Below are positions 25,504 through 33,069 of a stretch of 39,482 nt of DNA, in pieces (position 1 is the first letter of the stretch; each line of letters starts with the position of its first letter). A model generated the notes under the pieces. The model made no database searches. It saw only the letters and a list, made by a program, of their open reading frames with translations, and was not told the origin of the DNA. Both the position numbers and the translations under genes were made by a program. This DNA is from Bacteroidales bacterium UBA5515. GTDB taxonomy: Bacteria > Bacteroidota > Bacteroidia > Bacteroidales > P3. The stretch spans positions 1 through 39,482 of the forward strand of contig DIOL01000001.1 in assembly GCA_002423895.1 (NCBI GenBank). Reading direction: 5' to 3'.

Positions 25504-26175
25504 TTAGTTTCTGTCTCTAAATATTCTAAAGAGTTCTTTTTTGTTTGTGATAAGATAGCTTTTTTGTTTTGATTCAATTAAGCCCTCATCAATCATATCC
25601 TTAATTGTTTTGGAAAGAGCTGGACGTGTAACGCCAAACATATTTGCCAATTCTTGTTGAGTGTGTTTGATTTCAAACTCCAAAGAGCCATGTTGTGCTG
25701 AAACTTCAAGCAAATATCCTGCAATCCTACTTTTAATGGTGCCAAAACAAAGAGTGCGAACCTTTGCAGAAAGAAAAGCCCCTCTATTTGAAATCATCTG
25801 AAGGAAATTCAAAAGCAGCTTAGGAGTTCGCTGAAGCATATAGGTAAATTCTACTCTTGGTATAGGAAGAACTCTAACTGTTCCAACAGCAGTTACATCA
25901 ACAGGAAACTTATTTATCTCTGCATAAAGAATTGCTGGAGCAATAACTCCAGGAGCACTAATGCTTTCTATATACATATTTTTCCCGCTAACATGAGACA
26001 TGGAATTGGAAACCTCTCCATCCAAAAGAATATAAAGATAATTGCAATCGTCTCCTTGTGAAATAACTTTATCTCCGTTTTTGTAGGTTCTAACGCCTAA
26101 TTTTTGGCCAATAACCTTTTGAATTTCTTCATCGCTCATTCCTGAGAAGAGCATACATTGATTCAAATTTTCCAT
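25504..26175 (-). CDS. hcpR: Crp/Fnr-family regulator, probable HcpR
   Basis: The 223-residue protein has an N-terminal cyclic-nucleotide-binding-like beta-roll (about 10-125, with GDKVISQGDDCNYLYILLDGEV), a dimer helix and a C-terminal winged helix (about 150-223) with HTQQELANMFGVTRPALSKTIKDM as the helix-turn-helix. There is no N-terminal Fnr-type cysteine cluster. It is divergent from hcp, which is typical of HcpR, a nitrosative-stress activator. The name rests on context and the shared operators, not on unique residues. The predicted -7 box TATATTTG ends 5 bases before the ATG, suggesting a leaderless or nearly leaderless mRNA. Confidence 0.82.
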   Translation of the reverse strand: MENLNQCMLFSGMSDEEIQKVIGQKLGVRTYKNGDKVISQGDDCNYLYILLDGEVSNSMSHVSGKNMYIESISAPGVIAPAILYAEINKFPVDVTAVGTVRVLPIPRVEFTYMLQRTPKLLLNFLQMISNRGAFLSAKVRTLCFGTIKSRIAGYLLEVSAQHGSLEFEIKHTQQELANMFGVTRPALSKTIKDMIDEGLIESKQKSYLITNKKELFRIFRDRN

Positions 26176-26179
26176 AGCG

Positions 26180-26187
26180 CAAATATA
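26180..26187 (-). promoter_or_regulatory. Predicted -7 box (TATATTTG) of the regulator gene
   Basis: The minus strand reads TATATTTGCGCTATG, with the box immediately before the start codon. The HcpR-type dyad (26201-26222) covers the place where the -33 element should lie, which suggests autorepression. Confidence 0.55.
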
Positions 26188-26200
26188 AAATATTTTTCCA

Positions 26201-26222
26201 TTTTGTAACTTTTATTACAAAA
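26201..26222. promoter_or_regulatory. Predicted HcpR operator between hcpR and hcp
   Basis: TTTTGTAA-N6-TTACAAAA is a perfect 8+8 dyad with the TGTNA-N6-TNACA geometry of Crp/Fnr proteins. Its centre (26211.5) lies 36.5 bp upstream of the final G of the hcp -7 box, about -42 from the predicted start site, a class II activator position. Confidence 0.8.
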
Positions 26223-26240
26223 CTTTTTTAATGGTGACTG

Positions 26241-26248
26241 TAATTTTG
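26241..26248 (+). promoter_or_regulatory. -7 box (TAATTTTG) of hcp
   Basis: TAATTTTG matches TAnnTTTG. There is no TTG at the -33 position, which is occupied by the dyad, as expected for an activator-dependent promoter. The leader would be about 26 bases. Confidence 0.7.
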
Positions 26249-26279
26249 CCGTGTAATTAATTAAAAAAAGAAAATTATT

Positions 26280-27929
26280 ATGGACGCACAAATGTTTTGT
26301 TTTCAATGCCAAGAAACAGCGGGCAATAAAGGCTGTACAATTAAAGGTGTTTGCGGAAAAGAACCACAAACTGCTCAGTTAATGGATATGTTGATGTATG
26401 CAACTAGAGGATTAGCTGCAGTAAATTATAAATTAAGAGAAAAAGGTTTGGCCTGTAAGGATGCTGAGCACCTTATCTTAGATGCTCTTTTCTCAACAAT
26501 CACAAATGCAAACTTTGATGATAATGCACTTAAAGCTAAAATAGCTAAGGTTTTTGCTCATAAAGATGAGCTTATTGCTTATGCTAAGGAAAAAGGAATT
26601 TCACTTCCTGAAATGGATGAAATTTGGTTTAAGGTGGAAGCTCACGACTACCTTTCTTATAAAGATAAAGTTGGAGTTTTGAGTGAAAGTAATGAAGATA
26701 TTCGTTCTTTAAAACAACTTATAGTTTATGGTGTTAAAGGTTTGGCTGCTTATGTTGAACATGCACTTAATCTTAACTATGAAGATGAAGAAATATATTT
26801 GGTTTTGGAAGAAGCTTTAAATGCAGTGTCTTCTCACAATTTGTCAGCTGATGAGCTTACAGCAATGGTTCTTAAGGTTGGTTCTGCTGGAGTTAAGGGT
26901 ATGGCTCTTTTGGATAAAGCTAATACAACAACTTATGGAAATCCAGAAATCACTAAAGTTAATCTTGGAGTGAGAAATAACCCTGCTATTCTTATCTCTG
27001 GTCACGATCTTAAAGACCTTGAAGAACTTTTGGAACAAACTCAAGGAACTGGAGTTGATGTTTACACTCATGGAGAAATGCTTCCAGCAAATTCTTATCC
27101 ATTCTTTAAGAAATATCCTAACTTCGTAGGAAACTATGGTGGTTCTTGGTGGCACCAAAAGGAAGAATTCTCAACATTTAATGGACCAATTCTTTTCACA
27201 ACCAATTGTATTGTTCCACCAAAGGCTGATGCAAACTATATAGGTAAAATCTTCACAACAGGAAGTGCAGGCCTTCCAGGAGCAATCCATATTGCACCAA
27301 GAGAAAAAGGAAAACAAAAAGACTTTTCTCCAGTTATAGCAATGGCTAAACAATGTCCACCTCCAACAGAGTTTGAAAAAGGTGAATTAGTTGCTGGTTT
27401 TGCTCACCACCAAGTTCTTCAATTGGCAGACAAGGTAATTGATGCAGTAAAACAAGGAGCTATTAAGAAATTTGTTGTAATGGCAGGATGCGACGGAAGA
27501 ATGAAATCAAGAGCTTACTATACAGAATTTGCAGAAGCTCTACCAAAAGATACAGTAATCCTAACAGCAGGATGTGCAAAATATAGATATAATAAATTAC
27601 CTCTTGGTGATATAGGAGGAATTCCAAGAGTATTAGACGCAGGTCAATGTAACGACAGCTACTCTTTAGTTGTAATTGCATTAGCTCTAAAAGAAGCATT
27701 CGGATTAGAAGATGTAAACCAATTACCAATTGTTTACAATATTGCTTGGTACGAACAAAAAGCAGTAATCGTACTATTAGCATTACTATCATTAGGTGTG
27801 AAAAATATCCACTTAGGACCAACACTTCCAGCATTTCTTTCTCCAAACGTAGTTAACGTTTTGGTACAAAACTTCGGTATTGGTGGAATCTCAACCGTTG
27901 AGGAAGATATGAAAAACTGGATAGCGTAG
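26280..27929 (+). CDS. hcp: Hybrid cluster protein (hydroxylamine/NO reductase), class I
   Basis: A 549-residue cytoplasmic iron-sulfur enzyme of nitrosative-stress defence, reducing nitric oxide or hydroxylamine. The N-terminal cysteines C7-x2-C10-x8-C19-x5-C25 match class I enzymes with a [4Fe-4S] cluster. Hybrid-cluster motifs follow: GHDLKDLEEL (about 241), YTHGEMLP (about 261), TNCIVPP (about 309), AGCDGR (about 403), TAGCAKYRYNK (about 430) and DAGQCNDSYS (about 455). Its length is normal. Together with the upstream dyad this marks a nitrosative-stress unit. Codon choice drifts along the gene, with more TTA and GCA in the last third. Confidence 0.97.
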   Translation: MDAQMFCFQCQETAGNKGCTIKGVCGKEPQTAQLMDMLMYATRGLAAVNYKLREKGLACKDAEHLILDALFSTITNANFDDNALKAKIAKVFAHKDELIAYAKEKGISLPEMDEIWFKVEAHDYLSYKDKVGVLSESNEDIRSLKQLIVYGVKGLAAYVEHALNLNYEDEEIYLVLEEALNAVSSHNLSADELTAMVLKVGSAGVKGMALLDKANTTTYGNPEITKVNLGVRNNPAILISGHDLKDLEELLEQTQGTGVDVYTHGEMLPANSYPFFKKYPNFVGNYGGSWWHQKEEFSTFNGPILFTTNCIVPPKADANYIGKIFTTGSAGLPGAIHIAPREKGKQKDFSPVIAMAKQCPPPTEFEKGELVAGFAHHQVLQLADKVIDAVKQGAIKKFVVMAGCDGRMKSRAYYTEFAEALPKDTVILTAGCAKYRYNKLPLGDIGGIPRVLDAGQCNDSYSLVVIALALKEAFGLEDVNQLPIVYNIAWYEQKAVIVLLALLSLGVKNIHLGPTLPAFLSPNVVNVLVQNFGIGGISTVEEDMKNWIA

Positions 27930-27973
27930 TAAACGTTGAAAATTGCTTAAACATTGAAAATTAATCCAGTTTG

Positions 27974-28006
27974 GGGCTGATTCCGAAAGGAGTTGGCCCT
28001 TTTTTA
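27974..28006 (+). terminator. Terminator after hcp
   Basis: GGGCTGATTCC-GAAA-GGAGTTGGCCC pairs fully when G-U wobbles are allowed, closes with a GAAA tetraloop and is followed by TTTTTT. It separates hcp from the Fe-S protein gene, which has its own promoter. Confidence 0.85.
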
Positions 28007-28021
28007 TTTAAAAAAAACTCC

Positions 28022-28043
28022 CTTTGTAATCAATATTACAGAC
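28022..28043. promoter_or_regulatory. Predicted HcpR operator of the Fe-S protein gene
   Basis: TTTGTAA-N6-TTACAGA resembles the hcp dyad with two mismatches in the right arm. Its centre (28032.5) lies 36.5 bp upstream of the final G of the -7 box, identical to the hcp promoter. Confidence 0.72.
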
Positions 28044-28061
28044 AAGCCCTTCAAAAGAAAG

Positions 28062-28069
28062 TAATTTTG
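28062..28069 (+). promoter_or_regulatory. -7 box (TAATTTTG) of the Fe-S protein gene
   Basis: TAATTTTGC is identical to the hcp box and stands at the same distance from the dyad. The predicted start near 28075 leaves a leader of about 36 bases. Confidence 0.7.
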
Positions 28070-28110
28070 CACCATAAACAAAGAAAGAATAATTAAATAC
28101 AAAAAATACC

Positions 28111-28974
28111 ATGAAAAGAACAGTAATTAAAATTGACGAAGAATTATGCAACGGATGCGGATTATGCGTTAGCGGTTGCCACGAAGGAGCTCTACAACTA
28201 ATAGACGGAAAAGCCGTTATGATAAGCGATATCTTTTGCGACGGATTGGGAGCCTGCATTGGAGAATGTCCAGTTGGAGCAATTGAATTAATAGAAAGAG
28301 AAGCAGAGAAATATGACGAAATCGCCGTTATGCAAAGAATCCTTCCTAAGGGAGAGAAAGTAATTCTGGCACACCTCAAACACATGAAGGACCACAACGA
28401 AACAGAATACCTTCGTCAAGGAATTGAATTTTTAAAAGAAAATAACTACCCAATTGACCTTAGCTCATTGGAAGATGCTCCACAACCAAAAGCTTCAGCT
28501 TGCCACTCAGGAGGATGTCCTGGCTCAGCTTCAAGAGAAATTGCAAAAGCTCAATCAAACCCAACTCAAACCCCTTCCAACAATCCACAACCTTCAGAAC
28601 TTAGCCATTGGCCAGTACAACTTCATCTTCAAAACCCAAATGCAGCTTATTTCAAGGGATGTAATCTTTTATTAGCTGCCGATTGTACTGCTTTCACCAT
28701 TGGAAGCTTTCATCAAACCCTTTTAAAGAACAAGAAAGTATCAATTGCCTGTCCAAAGCTTGACTCAAACAAGGAAGAATATGTTGAAAAGCTAACTGCA
28801 ATGATAGATGAGGCACAAATAGACACCTTAACAGTTGCTGTAATGGAAGTACCTTGTTGTTCAGGTTTAGTACAAATTGCAAAGCTTGCTCTTCAAAATG
28901 CACAAAGGAAATGCCCAATGAAGGTAATTGTGATAAGTGTTGAAGGAAAGATATTAAGCGAAACTTGGATGTAA
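28111..28974 (+). CDS. Hcp-associated ferredoxin-like iron-sulfur protein
   Basis: The 287-residue protein starts with a ferredoxin-like module. The first motif CNGCGLCVSGCHEGA has four cysteines. The second, CDGLGACIGECPVGA, has only three, with Leu in place of the second Cys. A linker at about 120-175 contains CHSGGCPG and a Pro/Asn/Ser-rich stretch, then a C-terminal domain (about 180-287) with ADCTAF, IACPKLD and MEVPCCSGL, likely ligands for a further cofactor. It probably supplies electrons to Hcp. Co-regulation and position support this; the partner role is inferred. It has its own promoter and dyad. Confidence 0.85.
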   Translation: MKRTVIKIDEELCNGCGLCVSGCHEGALQLIDGKAVMISDIFCDGLGACIGECPVGAIELIEREAEKYDEIAVMQRILPKGEKVILAHLKHMKDHNETEYLRQGIEFLKENNYPIDLSSLEDAPQPKASACHSGGCPGSASREIAKAQSNPTQTPSNNPQPSELSHWPVQLHLQNPNAAYFKGCNLLLAADCTAFTIGSFHQTLLKNKKVSIACPKLDSNKEEYVEKLTAMIDEAQIDTLTVAVMEVPCCSGLVQIAKLALQNAQRKCPMKVIVISVEGKILSETWM

Positions 28975-29007
28975 TAATCTAAAAAAAATAAATCGATTAC
29001 ATAAATT

Positions 29008-29042
29008 AAGGAGTTTGGGGGGTAAGATACTTTAGACTCCTT
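29008..29042 (+). terminator. Candidate terminator after the Fe-S protein gene
   Basis: AAGGAGT (29008-29014) pairs with ACTCCTT (29036-29042), with a 21-base G-rich loop, followed by tcttatttt. It is 33 bases past the stop codon. The large loop makes it a moderate candidate. Confidence 0.5.
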
Positions 29043-29083
29043 TCTTATTTTAATACTTCATATTAAAAATTGAAATAAAAAAA

Positions 29084-29116
29084 GTGAAAAGAAGTTTCCT
29101 TGCTTTTCACTTTTTT
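29084..29116 (-). terminator. tRNA-Leu terminator
   Basis: GTGAAAAG (29084-29091) and CTTTTCAC (29103-29110) form an 8-bp stem. On the minus strand the stem is followed by seven Ts and starts 8 bases past the tRNA 3' end. Ts on both sides make it potentially bidirectional. Confidence 0.8.
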
Positions 29117-29117
29117 G

Positions 29118-29199
29118 TGCGGATGAAGGGACTCGAACCCCCACGTCTCACGACACTAGATCCTAAGTCTAGCGCGGCTACCAATTACGCCACATCCGC
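29118..29199 (-). tRNA. tRNA-Leu (anticodon TAG)
   Basis: On the minus strand the acceptor arm is GCGGATG...CATCCGC with discriminator A. The anticodon stem is CTAGA/TCTAG with loop CTTAGGA, giving anticodon TAG (reads CUA). The T-loop contains GGTTCGAGTCC, and a class II variable arm is present, as expected for leucine. Length is 82 nt; CCA is not encoded. Confidence 0.93.
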
Positions 29200-29213
29200 G
29201 AAATTTGAGGTTG

Positions 29214-29244
29214 CAAAGATAGGTATTTTTATATTACCACCAAA
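29214..29244 (-). promoter_or_regulatory. Consensus promoter of tRNA-Leu
   Basis: On the minus strand TTTG (29244-29241) and TATCTTTG (29221-29214) are separated by 19 bp, the best match to the Bacteroidota -33/-7 consensus in the window. The start would be 7-8 bases upstream of the mature tRNA end. A 10-bp inverted repeat (GAGGTTGCAA at 29207-29216, TTGCAACCTC at 29266-29275) flanks it. Confidence 0.75.
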
Positions 29245-29284
29245 TTTTATTGCAACTTTTTTTCCTTGCAACCTCGTTTTTTTC

Positions 29285-29800
29285 TTACTTAAGATTAAGT
29301 TTCTTCATTAAAAGAGGAGTAATGTCTTCACTCTCTTCAGCATACCAAAGTATTCCTGTACTTTCAAGAACGTAGGTATATTTGTTTTCTTTTGCTACTT
29401 CAGCAACAGCTGCTTTAATTTTATCAGTGATTGCAGTCATTAACTCACCTTGTTTCTTTTGAATATCTTCTTGAGCACTTTGTTGAAATTCTTGGAATCT
29501 TTGACCAACAGATTGTATTTCTCTTTGTTTGCTTTGTTTCAAAACATCAGAAAGTTGAGCTTCCTTTGCTTGATATTCAGCGACTAAACGATCATATTCC
29601 TTTTGCATATTTTCAGCTTCAGTTTGAAGTTCTGCCATATAGTTTTTCATTGTAACTTGAGCTGAATCTCCTTCTGGCATCTTTTTAATAAGATCGGTTG
29701 AAGAGAAATGTCCCAATTTAACGCTCTTTTGAGAGTAAAGGTTACTGCAAAGCAATAAAACTGCAACAAGAGTTAATGCTTGGATTGTTTTTTTCATCAT
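29285..29800 (-). CDS. OmpH/Skp-family periplasmic chaperone (second copy)
   Basis: A 171-residue protein with a signal peptide (ALTLVAVLLLCSNLYSQ) and the Skp layout: a short beta strand (VKLGHFSSTDLIKKMPE), a long charged coiled coil (about 45-125) and a C-terminal strand (YTYVLESTGILWYAEESEDIT). It should guide outer-membrane proteins to BamA. It lies behind the other ompH copy with a 71-bp gap that holds a -7 box candidate (minus-strand TAATTTTG, 29844-29851 on plus). Confidence 0.92.
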   Translation of the reverse strand: MMKKTIQALTLVAVLLLCSNLYSQKSVKLGHFSSTDLIKKMPEGDSAQVTMKNYMAELQTEAENMQKEYDRLVAEYQAKEAQLSDVLKQSKQREIQSVGQRFQEFQQSAQEDIQKKQGELMTAITDKIKAAVAEVAKENKYTYVLESTGILWYAEESEDITPLLMKKLNLK

Positions 29801-29843
29801 GAGTTTGTTTTTATTTTATTATATTCTTTTAAAAATTAAGGTG

Positions 29844-29851
29844 CAAAATTA
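29844..29851 (-). promoter_or_regulatory. Possible internal promoter before the second ompH
   Basis: Minus-strand TAATTTTGCAC matches the -7 consensus 43 bases before the start codon. No -33 element was recognised. Confidence 0.4.
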
Positions 29852-29871
29852 CACATTTTTATCTTATTATT

Positions 29872-30405
29872 CTATTTTGAACCTCTTTGACCACTAATTT
29901 TATAGCCAAGTTCTGCAAGTACCAAGTCGCTAACATCAGTCTTTGCATCAACATAAAGAATGGTTGCACCGCTGGATTTATCAAAAATCATAGAATAGTT
30001 TTTCTCTTGAGCAATTTTCTCAATGGCATTGTAAACCTTATCTTGTATAGGTTTCACAAGTTCAGAGCGTTTCTTAGATAAATCTCCTGTATTTCCAAAA
30101 CGTTGTTTTTGCAAATCCTTAGCTTCCTTTTCAGCTGCAATAATCTCATTTTCCTTTTTAGTTTTTAATTCCTCAGGTAACAAAACACTTTCAGCTTGAA
30201 AAGCTTTGTAAAGCTTATCTACAATTTGAAATTTTGATTCCACTTCTTTTTGCCATTGAACTGCCATATCATCCAATTCCTTTTGAGCTTGTTTATATTC
30301 TGGCATATTACTCAAAATGTATTCTGTGTCAACACTGGCAAATTTTTGTGCAAAAAGAGTAGTTGTTGAAACAAAACAAAGTATAATTAAAATCAGTTTT
30401 TTCAT
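29872..30405 (-). CDS. OmpH/Skp-family periplasmic chaperone (first copy)
   Basis: A 177-residue protein, with a signal peptide ending LFAQ, the family start FASVDTEYILSNMPEYKQAQ, a coiled-coil middle with many Lys and Glu, and a C-terminal YSMIFDKSSGATILYVDAKTDVS. It lies 47 bp after bamA in the order usual for Bacteroidota (uppS, bamA, ompH, ompH). Both copies share the Skp architecture but differ in sequence. Confidence 0.93.
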   Translation of the reverse strand: MKKLILIILCFVSTTTLFAQKFASVDTEYILSNMPEYKQAQKELDDMAVQWQKEVESKFQIVDKLYKAFQAESVLLPEELKTKKENEIIAAEKEAKDLQKQRFGNTGDLSKKRSELVKPIQDKVYNAIEKIAQEKNYSMIFDKSSGATILYVDAKTDVSDLVLAELGYKISGQRGSK

Positions 30406-30452
30406 AGCTTAATTATTTTAATATTTAATTTAACATCAAAGAAAAGCAATTT

Positions 30453-33005
30453 CTAATCCATAGATTGACCAATAGAGAAGTGGAATTGAGAACCTCCTGC
30501 AGTTGGACTGCCAGGAATTTCATCGAAGCCATATCCCCAGTCAATACCAATTAGACCGAACATAGGCATAAACAATCTTAGACCAATACCAGCTGAGCGA
30601 TACATTTTGAAAGGAGCAAAGCCTTCAAAGTTAGCCCATGAATTTCCTGCTTCAAAGAAAGCTAAGGCATAAATTGTAGCAGTTGGATTCAATGAGATAG
30701 GGTAACGTAAATCTAAGGTGAATTTATCAAAAACTGTAGCTCCGTTTGTTGGAGATAGAGAAGAAGCTGTGTAACCTCTAAGAGCAATTACTTCTCTTCC
30801 GTCCAAAGCCCATCCTTGTAAACCATCACCTCCAACATAATATCTTTCGAATGGAGAATAGCCAACCTTATTATTATATTGTCCCAAGAAACCAAAACGT
30901 GCTCTTGTACTCATTACCAAATTATCAACTAAATTGAAATACCAAGCAGACTTAATGTTAACTTTGTAGTATTCCAACCAGTTATATTTTTCTTCATTAC
31001 TAATCTTGTTATAGTCCTTACCATTAACTAAAGAGTAAGGGAAAGTAAGTTGAGTTGTTAATGAAACATCTGAACCTGTTCTTGGATAAATAGGAGAGTC
31101 AGAAGAACTACGAGCAATGGTAAAGTTATAATTTAGATTGTTTGAACGACCATTTGTAAACAAACTAAATGCAGGATAGTTCTTAACGTTGTATTGTTGG
31201 AAGGAAATTCCTTGAACAAATGTGAAATAATCATCAGGCCATTGCAAACGCTTACCCAAAGAAAGTGAAGCTCCAAAAATACTTAACCAATAAGAAGGAC
31301 TTCCTGAATTGTTCCAATATCCATCATCTTGATAAGAATAGAAAACAGATCCACTTAAAGCATTAGGTTTCTTTCCTCCAAGCCAAGGTTCAGTAAATGA
31401 AGCACTCAATGAATAATAGTATGTACCATTTGTTTGAGCTCTAAGAGAAAGATGTTGTCCATCGCCAGAAGGAAGTGGTCTCCAAGCATCTTTCTTAAAG
31501 AAGTTTTTTGTGGAGAAATTAGTGAAAGTAACACCAACTGTTCCAATAACCATTCCAGCTCCCCATCCTCCAGAGATTTCAAACTTATCGGAATTTATTT
31601 CTTTTAATTTATATTCAATATTAACTAATCCGTTTTCTTGATCTGGTTGAATATCGTAGTTTAGATTTTCTTGATCAAAATATTGTAGTTGTTGCAACTC
31701 TCTAAGTGAACGAATAACATTGTCACGAGAAAATAATTGACCAGGAAGTGTTTTCAATTCACGCATAATAACATGGTCATTTGTACGAGAGTTCCCTGAA
31801 ATAGAAACTTTTCCTATTCTGGCTTGTTTACCTTCATGCACTCTCATTTCAATATCAATTGAATCGTTTTGAATATTTACTTCAACTGGAATTACCTGGA
31901 AGAATAAATATCCATCATCTTGATAAAGAGCTGAAATATCTGCTCCAGTTGGATCGTATTGAACATTTGTTTCCAATAATGTCCTATTATATGGGTCGCC
32001 TTTCTCTATTCTTAGGCGTTTGCTTAAATCTTCAGATGTATATTTAGTATTTCCAACCCAAGTAATATTTCTAAAAAAGAATTTTTGACCTTCTTCAATA
32101 TTTAATTCAACAATAAGACTTTGTTTACCCTTTTTATTCTTTACTAAGTAAACACTATCGGAAAGAATTCTTGCATTACGAAATCCTTCATCATTATATT
32201 TCTTAATAATAGCCTTCTTGTCTTCAACAAAATCTTTTTCCTGAAAACGAGAACTCTTCCAAACCCTCCACCAACGATATCTTTTAGTGTCCTTCATTTG
32301 ACTTCTAACAACGCTTTCTGCATTGGTTCCGTTAAATTTCCACCAGCTTCCTTTCAAAGAATGACTTCCTTTAATAACAATATCCTTAATCTTAATTTTT
32401 TCTCCTCTCTTAACATTGAAAATAAGGTTAACATCATTACGAGTTGTTGTTGTATCCTTAAATTCTTCAACACTTACTTCTGTATTATAGAAACCCTTAT
32501 CAAAATAGTAATCCTTAATTATGTTGATACAATTCATTTTCATATTTTCGGTTACTATATCACCTCTCATAATATTAAGTGATTCTTTAATCTTGTCTCC
32601 ATCAGAACGTTTAATATTCTTTCCATCAAAAGAAAAACCTGCCATACGAGGCTTGGTCTTTAATGCAAAATTTAGGAACAATGTTCTTCCTTCAACTCTG
32701 TCAACCAAAATCTGAACATCTTCAAATATGTTTTGCTTCCATAAGTTGTCAATAGCATCAGTAATCTTGTCGCTTGGAACCAAAATCTTATCTCCAACAC
32801 TCAATCCTGAAATAAGTATAATTGATGGATGATCCAAATGATCTGCTCCAGTTACAATTATATTCCCAATTTCATATTCTTTGGGAGAAAAATAATCAAG
32901 TTCAATAGAATTGTTTTTATCTTTAATGGAGTCTTGTTGAGCTAAAACAAAAAGCGGTAAAAACGCTCCAAAGACAAAAACAAGTAAGGTTTTCAAAATA
33001 TTCAT
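30453..33005 (-). CDS. bamA: Outer membrane protein assembly factor BamA
   Basis: This 850-residue protein is the central subunit of the BAM complex, which inserts beta-barrel proteins into the outer membrane. A signal peptide (about 1-22) is followed by five POTRA domains (about 45-470) and the C-terminal 16-strand barrel (about 475-850). FERYYVGGDGLQGWALDGRE contains the loop region near the conserved (V/I)RGF-type motif. The protein ends FHFSIGQSMD, lacking the usual terminal aromatic residue. It lies 64 bp after uppS, and ompH follows. Confidence 0.95.
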   Translation of the reverse strand: MNILKTLLVFVFGAFLPLFVLAQQDSIKDKNNSIELDYFSPKEYEIGNIIVTGADHLDHPSIILISGLSVGDKILVPSDKITDAIDNLWKQNIFEDVQILVDRVEGRTLFLNFALKTKPRMAGFSFDGKNIKRSDGDKIKESLNIMRGDIVTENMKMNCINIIKDYYFDKGFYNTEVSVEEFKDTTTTRNDVNLIFNVKRGEKIKIKDIVIKGSHSLKGSWWKFNGTNAESVVRSQMKDTKRYRWWRVWKSSRFQEKDFVEDKKAIIKKYNDEGFRNARILSDSVYLVKNKKGKQSLIVELNIEEGQKFFFRNITWVGNTKYTSEDLSKRLRIEKGDPYNRTLLETNVQYDPTGADISALYQDDGYLFFQVIPVEVNIQNDSIDIEMRVHEGKQARIGKVSISGNSRTNDHVIMRELKTLPGQLFSRDNVIRSLRELQQLQYFDQENLNYDIQPDQENGLVNIEYKLKEINSDKFEISGGWGAGMVIGTVGVTFTNFSTKNFFKKDAWRPLPSGDGQHLSLRAQTNGTYYYSLSASFTEPWLGGKKPNALSGSVFYSYQDDGYWNNSGSPSYWLSIFGASLSLGKRLQWPDDYFTFVQGISFQQYNVKNYPAFSLFTNGRSNNLNYNFTIARSSSDSPIYPRTGSDVSLTTQLTFPYSLVNGKDYNKISNEEKYNWLEYYKVNIKSAWYFNLVDNLVMSTRARFGFLGQYNNKVGYSPFERYYVGGDGLQGWALDGREVIALRGYTASSLSPTNGATVFDKFTLDLRYPISLNPTATIYALAFFEAGNSWANFEGFAPFKMYRSAGIGLRLFMPMFGLIGIDWGYGFDEIPGSPTAGGSQFHFSIGQSMD

Positions 33006-33069
33006 TAGTCTATCTTTATAATATAATGCTACTTTAACGCAAATATTCGTAATTAATTTTATTATCTGT

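Noticed and set aside
25494..25577. Longer start for the DNA glycosylase
   Set aside because: The extra 28 residues overlap the regulator's C-terminus in another frame and do not resemble the glycosylase family; the ATG at 25493 gives the family N-terminus.
29084..29311. 75-codon open frame on the plus strand
   Set aside because: It runs antisense through the tRNA-Leu gene and its terminator; this is a well-known false protein pattern from tRNA complements.
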